Shown here in pieces: positions 16,801-24,482 of a DNA stretch of 37,269 nucleotides. How positions within the stretch are numbered: position 1 is the first letter of the stretch; every line of letters begins with the position of its first letter. The position numbers were made by a program, and so were the translations under genes. The DNA is from Chloroflexota bacterium (GTDB lineage Bacteria; Chloroflexota; Anaerolineae; Promineifilales; Promineifilaceae), in assembly GCA_018004935.1 (NCBI GenBank), contig JAGNBF010000067.1:1-37269 (forward strand), read 5' to 3'. The notes beneath the pieces were generated by a model. The model was not told where the DNA came from and did no database searches. It saw nothing but the letters and a program-made list of their open reading frames with translations.

Positions 16801-17745
16801 CTCTTGTAGCCGCGGCCGCAACTCTTTTACCCCCATAAATAAACCAATCCCCACCAGCACCACCCCACCAAACTGTATCCATCCCCAGATTTTGTTCGTT
16901 TCCGCGGCCGCGATAGGGGTTGTTTGTGGAGCATTGGGATCAGCGGCAAACCCTTCATCCTCAGTTTCGGGGGTTGTTGTGGTAGCTTCCGGCTCATTTA
17001 ACTGCCGCGCCCCCACAAACCCGCCCCCCAGGACAATCAGACCGAAGGCGACAAGCATGAGTGGCGTTGTCAGGTTGCCCAGGGCTTTACGAAACCAGGA
17101 TGTTTGCCAGAGAATCAATCCCAGGCGTAACACCAGGAAGCTCCCAAAAATGGCGATGTAGATGTAACTATTTTCCTTGGTAGCAAACATGAGAGCGTTC
17201 GCGGCCGCGAACCACCACAAATATTTGTCCTTTCGTTCCCGCAGGTAATACCAGATAGCCAGGAAAATGACCGCCGCCCAGACAATGATAAACATATCCT
17301 CGCGGATATAACGGGAGTAATAGGTGATATAGGGGGAGATAAGCAACAAAAAACTGGTAAACAAAGCCCCAACCCGCCCTACCCAAGGGCGCAAAAACAG
17401 CGGCAACATCACAAAAATCACCCCGATAAGCGCCACCGGGAGTCGGGCAGACCCATCACTCACCCCAAAGAGCCAATAAAAGGTAGCGGCACTATGAAAA
17501 ACCATCGGCCCATGCATCATGGGGTTATGCTGATAACCTTCCCCCAGGTAATACTGATAGGCATATTGGGTGTGAAGGCTTTCATCATGGCTCACTACCC
17601 GATCATCTAGCCCATAAATGCGGCTAAAGAGAGCCAGAATGAGAATGATCAGGTAAAGCGCTTTCTCCCAATCCAGGGCAAAGGAAGTGCGTAGCGGCCG
17701 CGCAAGAAAAGAGGTCGGTGTGGTAGGAGTTGTCAGATCAGTCAT
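13807..17745 (-). CDS. GT-C glycosyltransferase/NHL-propeller protein (TIGR03663, Agl23-like), paralogue A
   Basis: The 1312-residue protein is collinear with the gene at 9884: SHDESLH at about 52-58, AAANALMFATKE, AGEKMPWLSTHF, then NHL repeats (IADSGNHRIVVLD, VADTWNHRIQKF, VTDTGNHRLQLL, VVDTWNHQVQFF). It differs in a roughly 70-residue C-terminal tail of Thr/Pro/Ala/Ser (TPTPTPEVTATPEATAT, then an (AT)n run), absent in the paralogue and coded by GT-rich tandem DNA. Such tails are typical exported linkers and possible O-glycosylation targets. It starts two bases after the anti-sigma stop and ends four to nine bases before the start of paralogue B, implying translational coupling. Seven GCGGCCGC sites, several at different places from the paralogue. 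Confidence 0.86.
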   Translation of the reverse strand: MTDLTTPTTPTSFLARPLRTSFALDWEKALYLIILILALFSRIYGLDDRVVSHDESLHTQYAYQYYLGEGYQHNPMMHGPMVFHSAATFYWLFGVSDGSARLPVALIGVIFVMLPLFLRPWVGRVGALFTSFLLLISPYITYYSRYIREDMFIIVWAAVIFLAIWYYLRERKDKYLWWFAAANALMFATKENSYIYIAIFGSFLVLRLGLILWQTSWFRKALGNLTTPLMLVAFGLIVLGGGFVGARQLNEPEATTTTPETEDEGFAADPNAPQTTPIAAAETNKIWGWIQFGGVVLVGIGLFMGVKELRPRLQEYAEFDLIILFTTFTLPTITPVFAVMTGWTPRDYNTATCVFPEQASMSPFSLFFSRLVDGECWRSYFNSGGAHVMLMLIGLLAVSVALGLWWDRRRWLIAGGIFHLIFVALFTALFSYPKGWQSGMLDSLAYWMEQQEVQRGSQPNFYYLFALPFYEFLSLTFALLATRLWAQKNRLHKIIGYWFSVILLALIGYSLVNWYTNLNLDATIASPNRLNGTLVAGLILLAGGIYWALVYLAHLKDEYKIKRNWSTIFAAEVLGDFVPFLIWWVIFSFVLYTVAGEKMPWLSTHFILPLAALSGWYMNEKAAALNRITLLTRRWWLLLGLMITFILAVLFALGPILLGGLRLSNGAENNLVGLVVLLGGALIALGIYYLYFKVEGMDESLRPQTRIFAFFILLAVITIRFNYMANGPNADYTNEFLVYAHGNPSTKDVVLNQLETLSMQMYGDKSIKVAYDDDVAWPYTWYLRDYPNKYYYGSTPNASILDAPVILIGNRNWGKIDPTLQESLDQNYRTYTLSFLWWPMEDYRSLGWSAFLGVYPNPTGVVTEDPPQRGILSADVRRALWDIFFYRDYTKYGEVFGGTFTSGQWPLRHEFRLYIRNDAVTQLWQEGEAVAADVPADIPAVDVPQEDVYQGQPLAVNPELIITNSEEGGLAAPRNLAIGPDGNLYIADSGNHRIVVLDADGNFLRSWGENGSEPGQLNEPWGIAVNDEAVFVADTWNHRIQKFSLTGEYLSTIGEPGDQNSAPLEGLGLFFGPRSVLVLADDLLLVTDTGNHRLQLLNQNGTPLQAIGGRGTFTGLFSEPVGLARTPDGLYAVVDTWNHQVQFFSGDLRPVTAWPVQTWSGESTNNKPYIAIDSRGQVFLTDPEQSRVLVFDAAGNFIGTFSLDGLDGGRLGLPTGIAIDAQDRIYVVDTTQNRIVRYASLTLAPTPTPTPEVTATPEATATVEASPTPSATPTRRATATATATATSTNEVTLTGDTATITPTNEPEPTPTQ

Positions 17746-17747
17746 AT

Positions 17748-18260
17748 TTACGGGTTAGGAAATAAAAAGGCGATAGGGGTAGCCTGTGTCACCGGTGTCA
17801 CCAGAAAAGGTTGGTTTTCTGGGGCTTCCGTGCTGGTAACCGGTATGGTCAATGTATGGGTGACGGTAGCCGGTACGGGCGTTATCGTTGCGGTTGCTAC
17901 CACATGGGTGGGTGAGGGATCCCCACCCCAGTCAGCGCCATAAGCCGGGCCTAAACTCAAACTGGCCACAAGTAAAAACAGGAAGACGCCCACCAGGGCC
18001 AGACTTCTCTGCCAGGAGGCGGTGGTGTACCAGGAACGATGACGCAGAGGTACGGGTGGCATCAAGTGGGCCAGGCGGGTTGGGGCAGGAGTGGAGACAA
18101 GCATCAATGTATCACGTGTGAGGTGAACAAGGTGGCGCTCGGCCTGCAACAACTGCCGACACCGCGCACACGCGGCCGCATGCTGTTCCACACGTACCTT
18201 TTCCCCCGCCGGGAGCAAATCCAACAGATAATCAGAAATAAGGTCAGTGATATGATCCAT
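17748..18260 (-). CDS. Zinc-finger anti-sigma factor
   Basis: The 170-residue protein has the anti-sigma zinc motif HxxxCxxC (His27, Cys31, Cys34 in EQHAAACARC) in an N-terminal cytoplasmic domain (about 1-45), a membrane helix (about 85-105, LALVGVFLFLLVASLSLG), and a Thr/Pro/Val-rich exported tail (about 110-170). It should bind and inhibit the adjacent ECF sigma factor. Its ATG overlaps the sigma stop by one base (TAATG), the standard arrangement for sigma/anti-sigma pairs. The exported tail resembles the TP-rich tail of the downstream Agl23-like protein and could be the sensed or glycosylated part. Confidence 0.85.
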   Translation of the reverse strand: MDHITDLISDYLLDLLPAGEKVRVEQHAAACARCRQLLQAERHLVHLTRDTLMLVSTPAPTRLAHLMPPVPLRHRSWYTTASWQRSLALVGVFLFLLVASLSLGPAYGADWGGDPSPTHVVATATITPVPATVTHTLTIPVTSTEAPENQPFLVTPVTQATPIAFLFPNP

Positions 18261-18880
18261 TAAATCTCTTCCATCAATCGTTTCTTCAATTCCTGATGCG
18301 CCAACCGCATCCGTGATTCGGCTGTTTTGGCCGGAACCCCCACAATATCCCCTATTTCGGCATAGGTCAGCCCTTCGTAATAACGCAAAAGGGCCGTTTC
18401 GCGCAATTTAGGCGAAAGTTGTTTTAACGCTTGCCACACAACCTTTTGTTCATGGGTAAGTGCTAACGTTTCATCAGGAAGTGGGGTTTCCGTATCAGTT
18501 ACATCCTGCGTGACAAGCTGACTCAGGGAAAAGGAAGGGAGCCATTTGCGACGCCGTTTGTTACGACACCGGCTCAAAGCAATCTGGTAAAGCCAGGTTT
18601 TAAAAGCCGCCTTCCGACCATCAAAACGGTGCAGGGTCCGAAAAGCATATTCAAAGCTATCCTGCAACACCTCTTCAGCATCTTCCCTATTTTGTAGCAG
18701 ACCATAAGCCAGCCGATAAATCATGCCCGACAAGCGGCTATACAGTACCCCATAAGCCGCCTCTTCTCCTGCCAGACAACAATCAATCAGGGATTGATAT
18801 TCGTCCCCAGTTTTAGCCACAATGGCCGCAGGCGTAAAGGAAAGGGTTTCACTCATAATTATAGAAATAGGTACTACCAT
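18260..18880 (-). CDS. ECF RNA polymerase sigma factor
   Basis: The 206-residue protein has sigma region 2 (about 36-110: AYGVLYSRLSGMIYRLAYGL, REDAEEVLQDSF, FKTWLYQIALSRCRNKRRR) and region 4 (about 150-205: LSPKLRETALLRYYEGL, TYAEIGDIVGVPAKTAESRM), without regions 1.1 and 3, as in ECF factors. The ATG at 18880 overlaps the stop of the upstream glycosyltransferase gene by one base; an in-frame ATG at 18856 (MSETLSF) is an alternative. It is followed directly by its anti-sigma factor. Its target promoter is not identified; autoregulation of this glycosyltransferase operon is a natural guess. Confidence 0.9.
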   Translation of the reverse strand: MVVPISIIMSETLSFTPAAIVAKTGDEYQSLIDCCLAGEEAAYGVLYSRLSGMIYRLAYGLLQNREDAEEVLQDSFEYAFRTLHRFDGRKAAFKTWLYQIALSRCRNKRRRKWLPSFSLSQLVTQDVTDTETPLPDETLALTHEQKVVWQALKQLSPKLRETALLRYYEGLTYAEIGDIVGVPAKTAESRMRLAHQELKKRLMEEI

Positions 18881-20679
18881 TATCGGGCCAGGTCTGTCCT
18901 AAGCCAGACATTGATCTTCTGTTCATTGACCGGCATGGCACTATCATGGAAAAACCACCAGCGCAAGGTGGCAAAAAGGTTGCCCTGGTACTCCGCTTCT
19001 TGAGCACCCAGCCCCTGGCGCAACAGACCAAACTCACTACCCAGATAACTCGGTGGCGCGGCCGCGCCCTCCGCCGCATCCGTGATCAGCAAATCCTGGC
19101 TGGGGTTATCTGGCAAGATGTCACCCACTTCATACAGGGCAAAATCGCGTAGCGTCCAGCGCAACACCGGACTATCCACCGTGCTAAAAATCGTGAGATC
19201 AAACTGGGAGTTCGTTGCCTGCAAAGCCAGTTCCTGACTCATTTCCGCGAAGAACTGAATATCATCATCTGTTCCCTGGCGTACCCACCGCTCTCGGGGA
19301 TCATTAGCGGCTTCATGAGTAAGCCACCAGGCCGTACCCCAGGTATAGAGCAAAAACAGAGGCAACAAACCGGCCATTACCCCCTGCCAGGTCGCCAGAG
19401 CATGAAAACGTGACAGGTAAATAAGGGCAAAGAGTGCCGTGCCGCCCAATACCAACGCCCGATAAACATTGCCATTTATCTCGGCCTCTACGGCAGTACG
19501 GCTGAACAAATGTATATTGATGTAAACCATCAAGCCCAAGACAAATAACAACGCCGCTACCAACCAGCGCCAATCGGGGGCCGGAATAAGCCAGATTTCA
19601 TTGACAAACAGGCCAATCAAGATGTAACCCGGTACAGTCAGGAGTAAAACATTGTCCAGGTTGCCCCGCTGAAGAAAGACAAGCAACAGAACAGCCGTGA
19701 ACCAATAAATGAAAAAGGTGGGAAACGGCCGTCCCTGCCAGGTAGACCAGGCAATAGCAACGGCTCCCAAAAGGAGCAAAATCAATTCATATCGTCCCAG
19801 GGCCAGAATAGGTTCCACCCATTGGATCAACTCGCCCTGGAAACTGATTTGCCCCAACCAGAGAGCGGGCAGGGTAGCCGTTAACCCCAGGCCTGGTAAA
19901 AACCAAAAGAAAAGGGTGCTTAAGCCGAATACCGCGGCCGCAAAAACAATTCCTGCCGACCGCCAATCAGCCCGCTCCGGCCAACTGGTGGGCACGGCCA
20001 CATACACTGGCCCATCCTCATCCATCTGTTCGCGGTAAAAAATGGGTGGTCCCAAACGAGCCTGAGCCAGATAAGCCAGCCCTACCGTCAGGAAAAAGCC
20101 ATAAAATAGAGGAGCACTGGTAAGGCCGAGAGCCAGAGCCATCGCGGCCGCGTGCAACCATCTTTTCTCCCCTTCTTCCTGATAACGCAACCAGGCCACC
20201 AACAGCAATCCCCCAGCCAATAACCCTAACATCGAACCATCGGCCGTGCGCGAGGCAACTCCCAGTGTAGGCGAAACAGCCAACAACAACCCGGCCACCA
20301 ACGCCCCCATAGCCCCCAACCAGCGCCGCATCAGCCACGGGAGCAAGACCAGGCCTATGCCCGCCAGAGCCGGAATCAGTCGCACCACCACCTCATCCGC
20401 ACCTAAAACAGGCATCAACAAAGCCGTCAGGCTCACATAGGCGGAACTGGTAGCCGGATAACTCACCATGGCCTGGGGTTGCCACAATTGCCAGGCCGAA
20501 AGGGCGTTAGACGCTTCGCCCGGTGCGAGAGGAATAGCACTCAGATTCGTCAACCGTAGCACCCCGGCCAGGATGAGCACAGGCACAAAAAGGCCATCCG
20601 CAACGGTCAGGCGGGAGAACCAGCCTGTGGTTTCTATTTCTGTCTTTTCATTCTCGGTTTCGTCGTAAGCAATTGTCAT
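18880..20679 (-). CDS. GT39/ArnT-like membrane glycosyltransferase
   Basis: The 599-residue protein has about 11-12 membrane helices and a soluble C-terminal domain of about 130 residues. The first external loop has PLAPGEASNALSAW, the position where GT-C enzymes keep their catalytic acidic residue, here Glu alone rather than Asp-Glu. Family members transfer a sugar from a polyprenyl-phosphate donor to protein, lipid or glycan. The start is the ATG at 20679 (MTIAYDETENEK); a TTG 81 bases upstream would add a poorly supported hydrophobic extension. It is the first gene of the run continuing through the sigma/anti-sigma pair and both Agl23-like genes. Three GCGGCCGC sites. Confidence 0.8.
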   Translation of the reverse strand: MTIAYDETENEKTEIETTGWFSRLTVADGLFVPVLILAGVLRLTNLSAIPLAPGEASNALSAWQLWQPQAMVSYPATSSAYVSLTALLMPVLGADEVVVRLIPALAGIGLVLLPWLMRRWLGAMGALVAGLLLAVSPTLGVASRTADGSMLGLLAGGLLLVAWLRYQEEGEKRWLHAAAMALALGLTSAPLFYGFFLTVGLAYLAQARLGPPIFYREQMDEDGPVYVAVPTSWPERADWRSAGIVFAAAVFGLSTLFFWFLPGLGLTATLPALWLGQISFQGELIQWVEPILALGRYELILLLLGAVAIAWSTWQGRPFPTFFIYWFTAVLLLVFLQRGNLDNVLLLTVPGYILIGLFVNEIWLIPAPDWRWLVAALLFVLGLMVYINIHLFSRTAVEAEINGNVYRALVLGGTALFALIYLSRFHALATWQGVMAGLLPLFLLYTWGTAWWLTHEAANDPRERWVRQGTDDDIQFFAEMSQELALQATNSQFDLTIFSTVDSPVLRWTLRDFALYEVGDILPDNPSQDLLITDAAEGAAAPPSYLGSEFGLLRQGLGAQEAEYQGNLFATLRWWFFHDSAMPVNEQKINVWLRTDLAR

Positions 20680-20775
20680 ATCTGGTATTACTGAAGCAAG
20701 AGAGAGTATGAGCAAAAGCAAGGATGTCTGGTTTACCCCTTGTACTCGCTCCGAACTCAAAACTCAAGGGTTATA

Positions 20776-20890
20776 CTGTAGAGCTTAAGATAATGATTTT
20801 GGGTACGGGCTGGCCTTGTGCCTGCCCTGTCACGAGAGGGCAACCACGAGGGTTGCCCGTACAGCCAAAATCTTTTTCTTGAAAACTATG
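20776..20890. mobile_element. Inverted-repeat element with CTGTAG/CTATG ends and GGCAACC core
   Basis: Ends (CTGTAGAGCTTAAGATAATG and the reverse complement of TTTTTCTTGAAAACTATG) resemble the CTATAG element at 356-471. The centre (CTGGCCTTGTGCCTGCCC and GGCAACCACGAGGGTTGCC) is shared with the 8-bp-duplication elements at 30138, 34658 and 35941. No clear target duplication is seen. It may be a chimera of two element families. Confidence 0.55.
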
Positions 20891-21170
20891 GCAACGGGCA
20901 CAATCTGCGGTTTTTTCGCCCTGTCGCCTTATCGCCCCGTCGGGTATATCCGAGGCCACCTCCATCCCTAACCCCGCCCCCAGGAGTGGGGAACTTTTCT
21001 CGGCACGGTTTGGTGGGTGTCCGCCCGCCAAACCGCACCGGTGGGTTTCTCCCCTTCCCTCTGGGAAAGAGACGGGGGATGGGTCTTCAACCTGGGCTTA
21101 CCCAATCTGTTACCGCCAATAACATGTCATTTTATGATCGTGGTAACTATATACACGGTCACAAAAAATA
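20883..21170 (+). repeat. Dispersed repeat R joined to family-A hairpin repeat (copy 4)
   Basis: About 20883-20965 matches 32895-32990 and, reversed, 3155-3220 (core TTTTTTCGCCCTGTCGCC). About 20967-21090 is a family-A unit with the hairpin around 21001-21040; its arms pair with a few mismatches or wobbles. The tail GATGGGTCTTCA...CAATCTGTTACCGCC...TTTATGATCGTGGTAAC at 21076-21155 recurs at 30087 and 33166. No gene between 20680 and 21206. Confidence 0.7.
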
Positions 21171-21206
21171 AACCGCACAACGTTCAACTTATTTAATCGT
21201 TGTCCC

Positions 21207-21674
21207 TTAACGAATCAGTGTCATTATATTACCCGCTAACGCCTCTTCAATTCGCTCAATATGATGTTCCATCACATCCAGGTTCGCCATTTCTGCCAGG
21301 GTAAAATAACCATAAGCCGTTGTTTCATCGCTTAATCCCAATTCACCCCCCACGACCTGAACGACAAAAGAGAAGGCCACGAATTGAAACTCGTTACCAT
21401 CAGCATAACGCACGATACGATGAGGAGTTGTATAGATGCCTGCTAACCTATCTACAACCACCTGCAACCCGGTTTCTTCCCTTACTTCCCGTACAATCGC
21501 TTCACTGGCACTTTCCCCAGAATCCATGCCACCACCAGGCAAACACCAACGACCATTATCAGTACGTTGAGTGAGCAAGATTCGTGTACCACTCGGGTCA
21601 AAAATGATAGCGGAACAGCCCACACGAAGTTGGGCCTGTTTGCCAATGCGTTCCCCATAAAGTAATTGTGCCAT
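21207..21674 (-). CDS. Nudix hydrolase
   Basis: The 155-residue protein carries a complete Nudix box, GGMDSGESASEA followed by IVREVREETGL (about 48-70), with all the metal-binding Glu residues of REVREE. It is preceded by RWCLPGGG, typical of MutT/ADP-ribose pyrophosphatase-like members. The substrate, a nucleoside diphosphate linked to X, cannot be specified. The C-terminal half is a typical beta/alpha ending. It stands alone on the minus strand between two repeat-filled gaps, near sugar-transfer genes. A role in nucleotide-sugar housekeeping is possible but unproven. No GCGGCCGC site. Confidence 0.9.
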   Translation of the reverse strand: MAQLLYGERIGKQAQLRVGCSAIIFDPSGTRILLTQRTDNGRWCLPGGGMDSGESASEAIVREVREETGLQVVVDRLAGIYTTPHRIVRYADGNEFQFVAFSFVVQVVGGELGLSDETTAYGYFTLAEMANLDVMEHHIERIEEALAGNIMTLIR

Positions 21675-21767
21675 GATTGAGTTGTAACTCCTGGTATGGT
21701 TCAGGTCTGCGTTAGCAGTTTGTAAGCTGATTTAACAAATGAAACACGCCCTTTACCCAATCGCCCT

Positions 21768-21842
21768 ACAAATCAGGCTATTCACCTTCTCGTGAAAACA
21801 AAAAACGGCAAACGCCAGGAGCAAACCAAATTGAGAATTGCT
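21768..21842 (+). repeat. Dispersed repeat G
   Basis: CAGGCTATTCACCTTCTCGT then GAAAACAAAAAACGGCAAAC and CAAACCAAATTGAGAATTGC. A reverse-complement copy lies at 29862-29935, and the left part recurs at about 668-700. It ends a few bases before the stop codon of the DUF2298 gene. Confidence 0.7.
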
Positions 21843-21848
21843 GACAGC

Positions 21849-24482
21849 TTACTGAGTCGGTTGCCAATGATAGATAACCACGGAGTTATTCTGATAGGCT
21901 ACTTCCATGTACTGGGCGAATTTGGCTAACCCTTCTGGAGCATAATCAGCCCGTTCGGTGTTGCCGACGTAAATATATTCAACATCATATTTAAGCAACA
22001 GATCACGGACGGTCAGCCAATCGGGGTTGTTATAAATTTGGGCAATCGCCTGTTCCCGTTCAGGCGGTTCAGAGGTGGTGCCGCGCCATTGGTATTCGTG
22101 ATTGGCCCACCCTAACACAGCAGGTATTCCAGTTTCAGCAGAGACACGGGCATATTCTGGGCGATACGCGCCCCCTACGGCTTCCACCAAAACCGGTGTG
22201 CCACTGACGTTTTCACGCAACCACATAATAGCGGCATACTCATCAGGCTGGTCATTTTGGAGATGGGCCAGACCATTTAAGGTCGCAGGGCGACGAAACT
22301 CGGCATCCGCCGCACCCCGGTATTCCATGCCGCGAGATTGGACAGCGTAATAAGGGAAGAGCAACGCGGCCGCGAGACCAACTGCATACACCAGCCCGGT
22401 TACATATCCAGCCCATTTTTCTTCTTCCAGAAGATAGTAGAGAGCCACCAGCGCGGCCGCGCCAAACATTACCCATGCCTGATAGTAAAATTTAAAAATC
22501 GTGTTGAGCCGTTGGGCAAAATTATCCTTCAGGTATACATATTCTGGTCCCAACGTCAACAACGCCCCGGTTAAGGCCAATAACAGCACAAAAGGCAAAG
22601 CCGGATAACGGGCCAACAAGGCAGGGGTAGCAGGCTTCTGCCGCTTCAGGGGAGACTCGTCCTCGGCAAACAGTTCATCACTCGCGGAAGTTGATTCAGG
22701 CTTCGCGGCCGCTGATTCACCCAATGTTTCCGCATACCACATAACCGTCAGACCGATGAGCGCCCCCAGGAGTAACGTCACACCCGGATATGCCAGTCGT
22801 GCCCCCACTACCGCCGGAATCAGGTTGGCCACGGCGCTGGCGCCCCAAGCCAGACGAGCAAAAGGGGTAGCATCGGGCAATAGGGGTACGAGCGGCCGCG
22901 CCAATTCATTGCTCAAATTAATAACCGTATTCGCCCCTTCACTACTGCTGGCGATAATCCACCCCATGAGCAACATCAGCCCCATCAGCCCCAAGACCAA
23001 CCCCCCTCCGGCAGACAAAGCCACCTTCCAGCGACGAGTTGGTTGTCTTACGACCAGAGTTACCAAGAAAATGGTAAGCACCAGTAGAGGCAGGCCAAAA
23101 ATAATAAGAAAATGGGCCATGCGGGTGGGGCGCATGAGCATGGGCAAAATAAAAGGTGCCCCCGCCTGAGAACGGAACCCCAGGTAAAAGGGCAAATAAA
23201 GCAGAATTGCCCCCAGCACCAGTGTAAAAGCCAGAATGAGTGTCTGGCTGATAAGGCGGTTATGCCAGCCATTGTCCCGCCATTGGGCCAGGGCAAAGGC
23301 CGCTACCACCACAAAAAGATGAATCAGCACATCCCAGGTGTTGAGGAAAGAAAGTCCCCCCAAAACCACTGCCGTAAACAGCCAGAAAGCCGGATCAATA
23401 TGGCGAAAAAGATATTCGATGCGGCCGCGACCATCCAGTTCATCCCATTTCTGGCCCCTCAACCCAGGGAGCAGCCACCAGGCCAGGGCCAGCGCCAGAG
23501 ACACAAAGGCAAAGGGCAGGGCCAGTACATGCGGGTGCATATCTCCCAACATGAAACTAAAACCGGGAAACTCGGCAATGGGTTCTAGCCCTTCTTCACT
23601 GCGGCCGCTGAGTGTGTACTCATGAATCACCCGCGAGGAACGCCACCACCACCAGCCAGACGTTTCATAACGGGGTGTTTCTGTAACCACCGCCGGGCCA
23701 TTGATATCACGGACATCGAGCCAGGCCCAAAACCCATCGGAGCCTACCCCACTGGCATGAAGCAGTTCCATGAGCATCTGTCCATTGCCAGCCAGGGGAA
23801 TCGCCAGGGCGGCCACCAGCGCAAAACCTACAGCCCTTTGGTACACGGCCTGTTTATGGGCCGCAATAAGGTTATACACCAGACCAAACGCCCCAATGCC
23901 CGCTCCCGCTACCAGCCAGGCTATCCCCAGGTTAAAAGCCACCGGTTCCGATACCACAGCCAACCGGGCCAGAACTGAAGTCATCACATAGCCGAAGTAG
24001 TAGTAACTAATGGAATACCCCGAAAGCCAGGGATCTAAGGGGGGAAACTGAGTGCTTCGCCCAATGGAATTCAGAAAAGCAAATTCCATCGGTTTTTCGG
24101 TGTTCAAAATAGTCGGATTTTGTGCCCGTACCCATACCCATAGGGCAAACAGCCCAAAAAACAGAAGTTCGGTAATGATAATTTGCTGACGATTAGCCAT
24201 CAACCATTGGCCTAATGGTTGTTCCAGGCGGCGGGTGGCCCAAACGGATAAGGCCACCACGATGAGCAAGGCTAACAAGATGCTCCCCAGGTTGTTGCCC
24301 ATGAACCCCAGACTACCCATGAACCAGAAAAGGTAACTGACCAGGAGCAGGCCGATCATTTTGGTAAAGGCATAGCCCCGGTCGGGTAAACGGTGGAGAA
24401 AATAAGCGGTGAGAGGGGTTGCGGCCGCGCCCATGACCCACAACACCAGCCACCAGCGTGCGGCCGCGAACAGGTCTGTCAT
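21849..24482 (-). CDS. DUF2298 (TIGR03662-like) polytopic membrane protein
   Basis: The 877-residue protein has many membrane helices and family motifs: EKPMEFAFLNSIGRST, FPPLDPWLSGYSISYYYFGY, FKFYYQAWVMFG, and a soluble C-terminal segment with EYQWRGTTSEPPERE. Family knowledge: DUF2298/Chlor_Arch_YYY proteins are rare, occur in Chloroflexi and some archaea, usually beside TIGR03663 members, and are thought to be glycosyltransferase-related, with no firm reaction. It aligns along its length with the C-terminal half of the protein encoded just upstream. Its ATG overlaps that gene's TGA by four bases. Eight GCGGCCGC sites. A cytoplasmic insert near residues 590-625 (KPESTSASDELFAEDE) is hydrophilic. 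Confidence 0.85.
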   Translation of the reverse strand: MTDLFAAARWWLVLWVMGAAATPLTAYFLHRLPDRGYAFTKMIGLLLVSYLFWFMGSLGFMGNNLGSILLALLIVVALSVWATRRLEQPLGQWLMANRQQIIITELLFFGLFALWVWVRAQNPTILNTEKPMEFAFLNSIGRSTQFPPLDPWLSGYSISYYYFGYVMTSVLARLAVVSEPVAFNLGIAWLVAGAGIGAFGLVYNLIAAHKQAVYQRAVGFALVAALAIPLAGNGQMLMELLHASGVGSDGFWAWLDVRDINGPAVVTETPRYETSGWWWWRSSRVIHEYTLSGRSEEGLEPIAEFPGFSFMLGDMHPHVLALPFAFVSLALALAWWLLPGLRGQKWDELDGRGRIEYLFRHIDPAFWLFTAVVLGGLSFLNTWDVLIHLFVVVAAFALAQWRDNGWHNRLISQTLILAFTLVLGAILLYLPFYLGFRSQAGAPFILPMLMRPTRMAHFLIIFGLPLLVLTIFLVTLVVRQPTRRWKVALSAGGGLVLGLMGLMLLMGWIIASSSEGANTVINLSNELARPLVPLLPDATPFARLAWGASAVANLIPAVVGARLAYPGVTLLLGALIGLTVMWYAETLGESAAAKPESTSASDELFAEDESPLKRQKPATPALLARYPALPFVLLLALTGALLTLGPEYVYLKDNFAQRLNTIFKFYYQAWVMFGAAALVALYYLLEEEKWAGYVTGLVYAVGLAAALLFPYYAVQSRGMEYRGAADAEFRRPATLNGLAHLQNDQPDEYAAIMWLRENVSGTPVLVEAVGGAYRPEYARVSAETGIPAVLGWANHEYQWRGTTSEPPEREQAIAQIYNNPDWLTVRDLLLKYDVEYIYVGNTERADYAPEGLAKFAQYMEVAYQNNSVVIYHWQPTQ

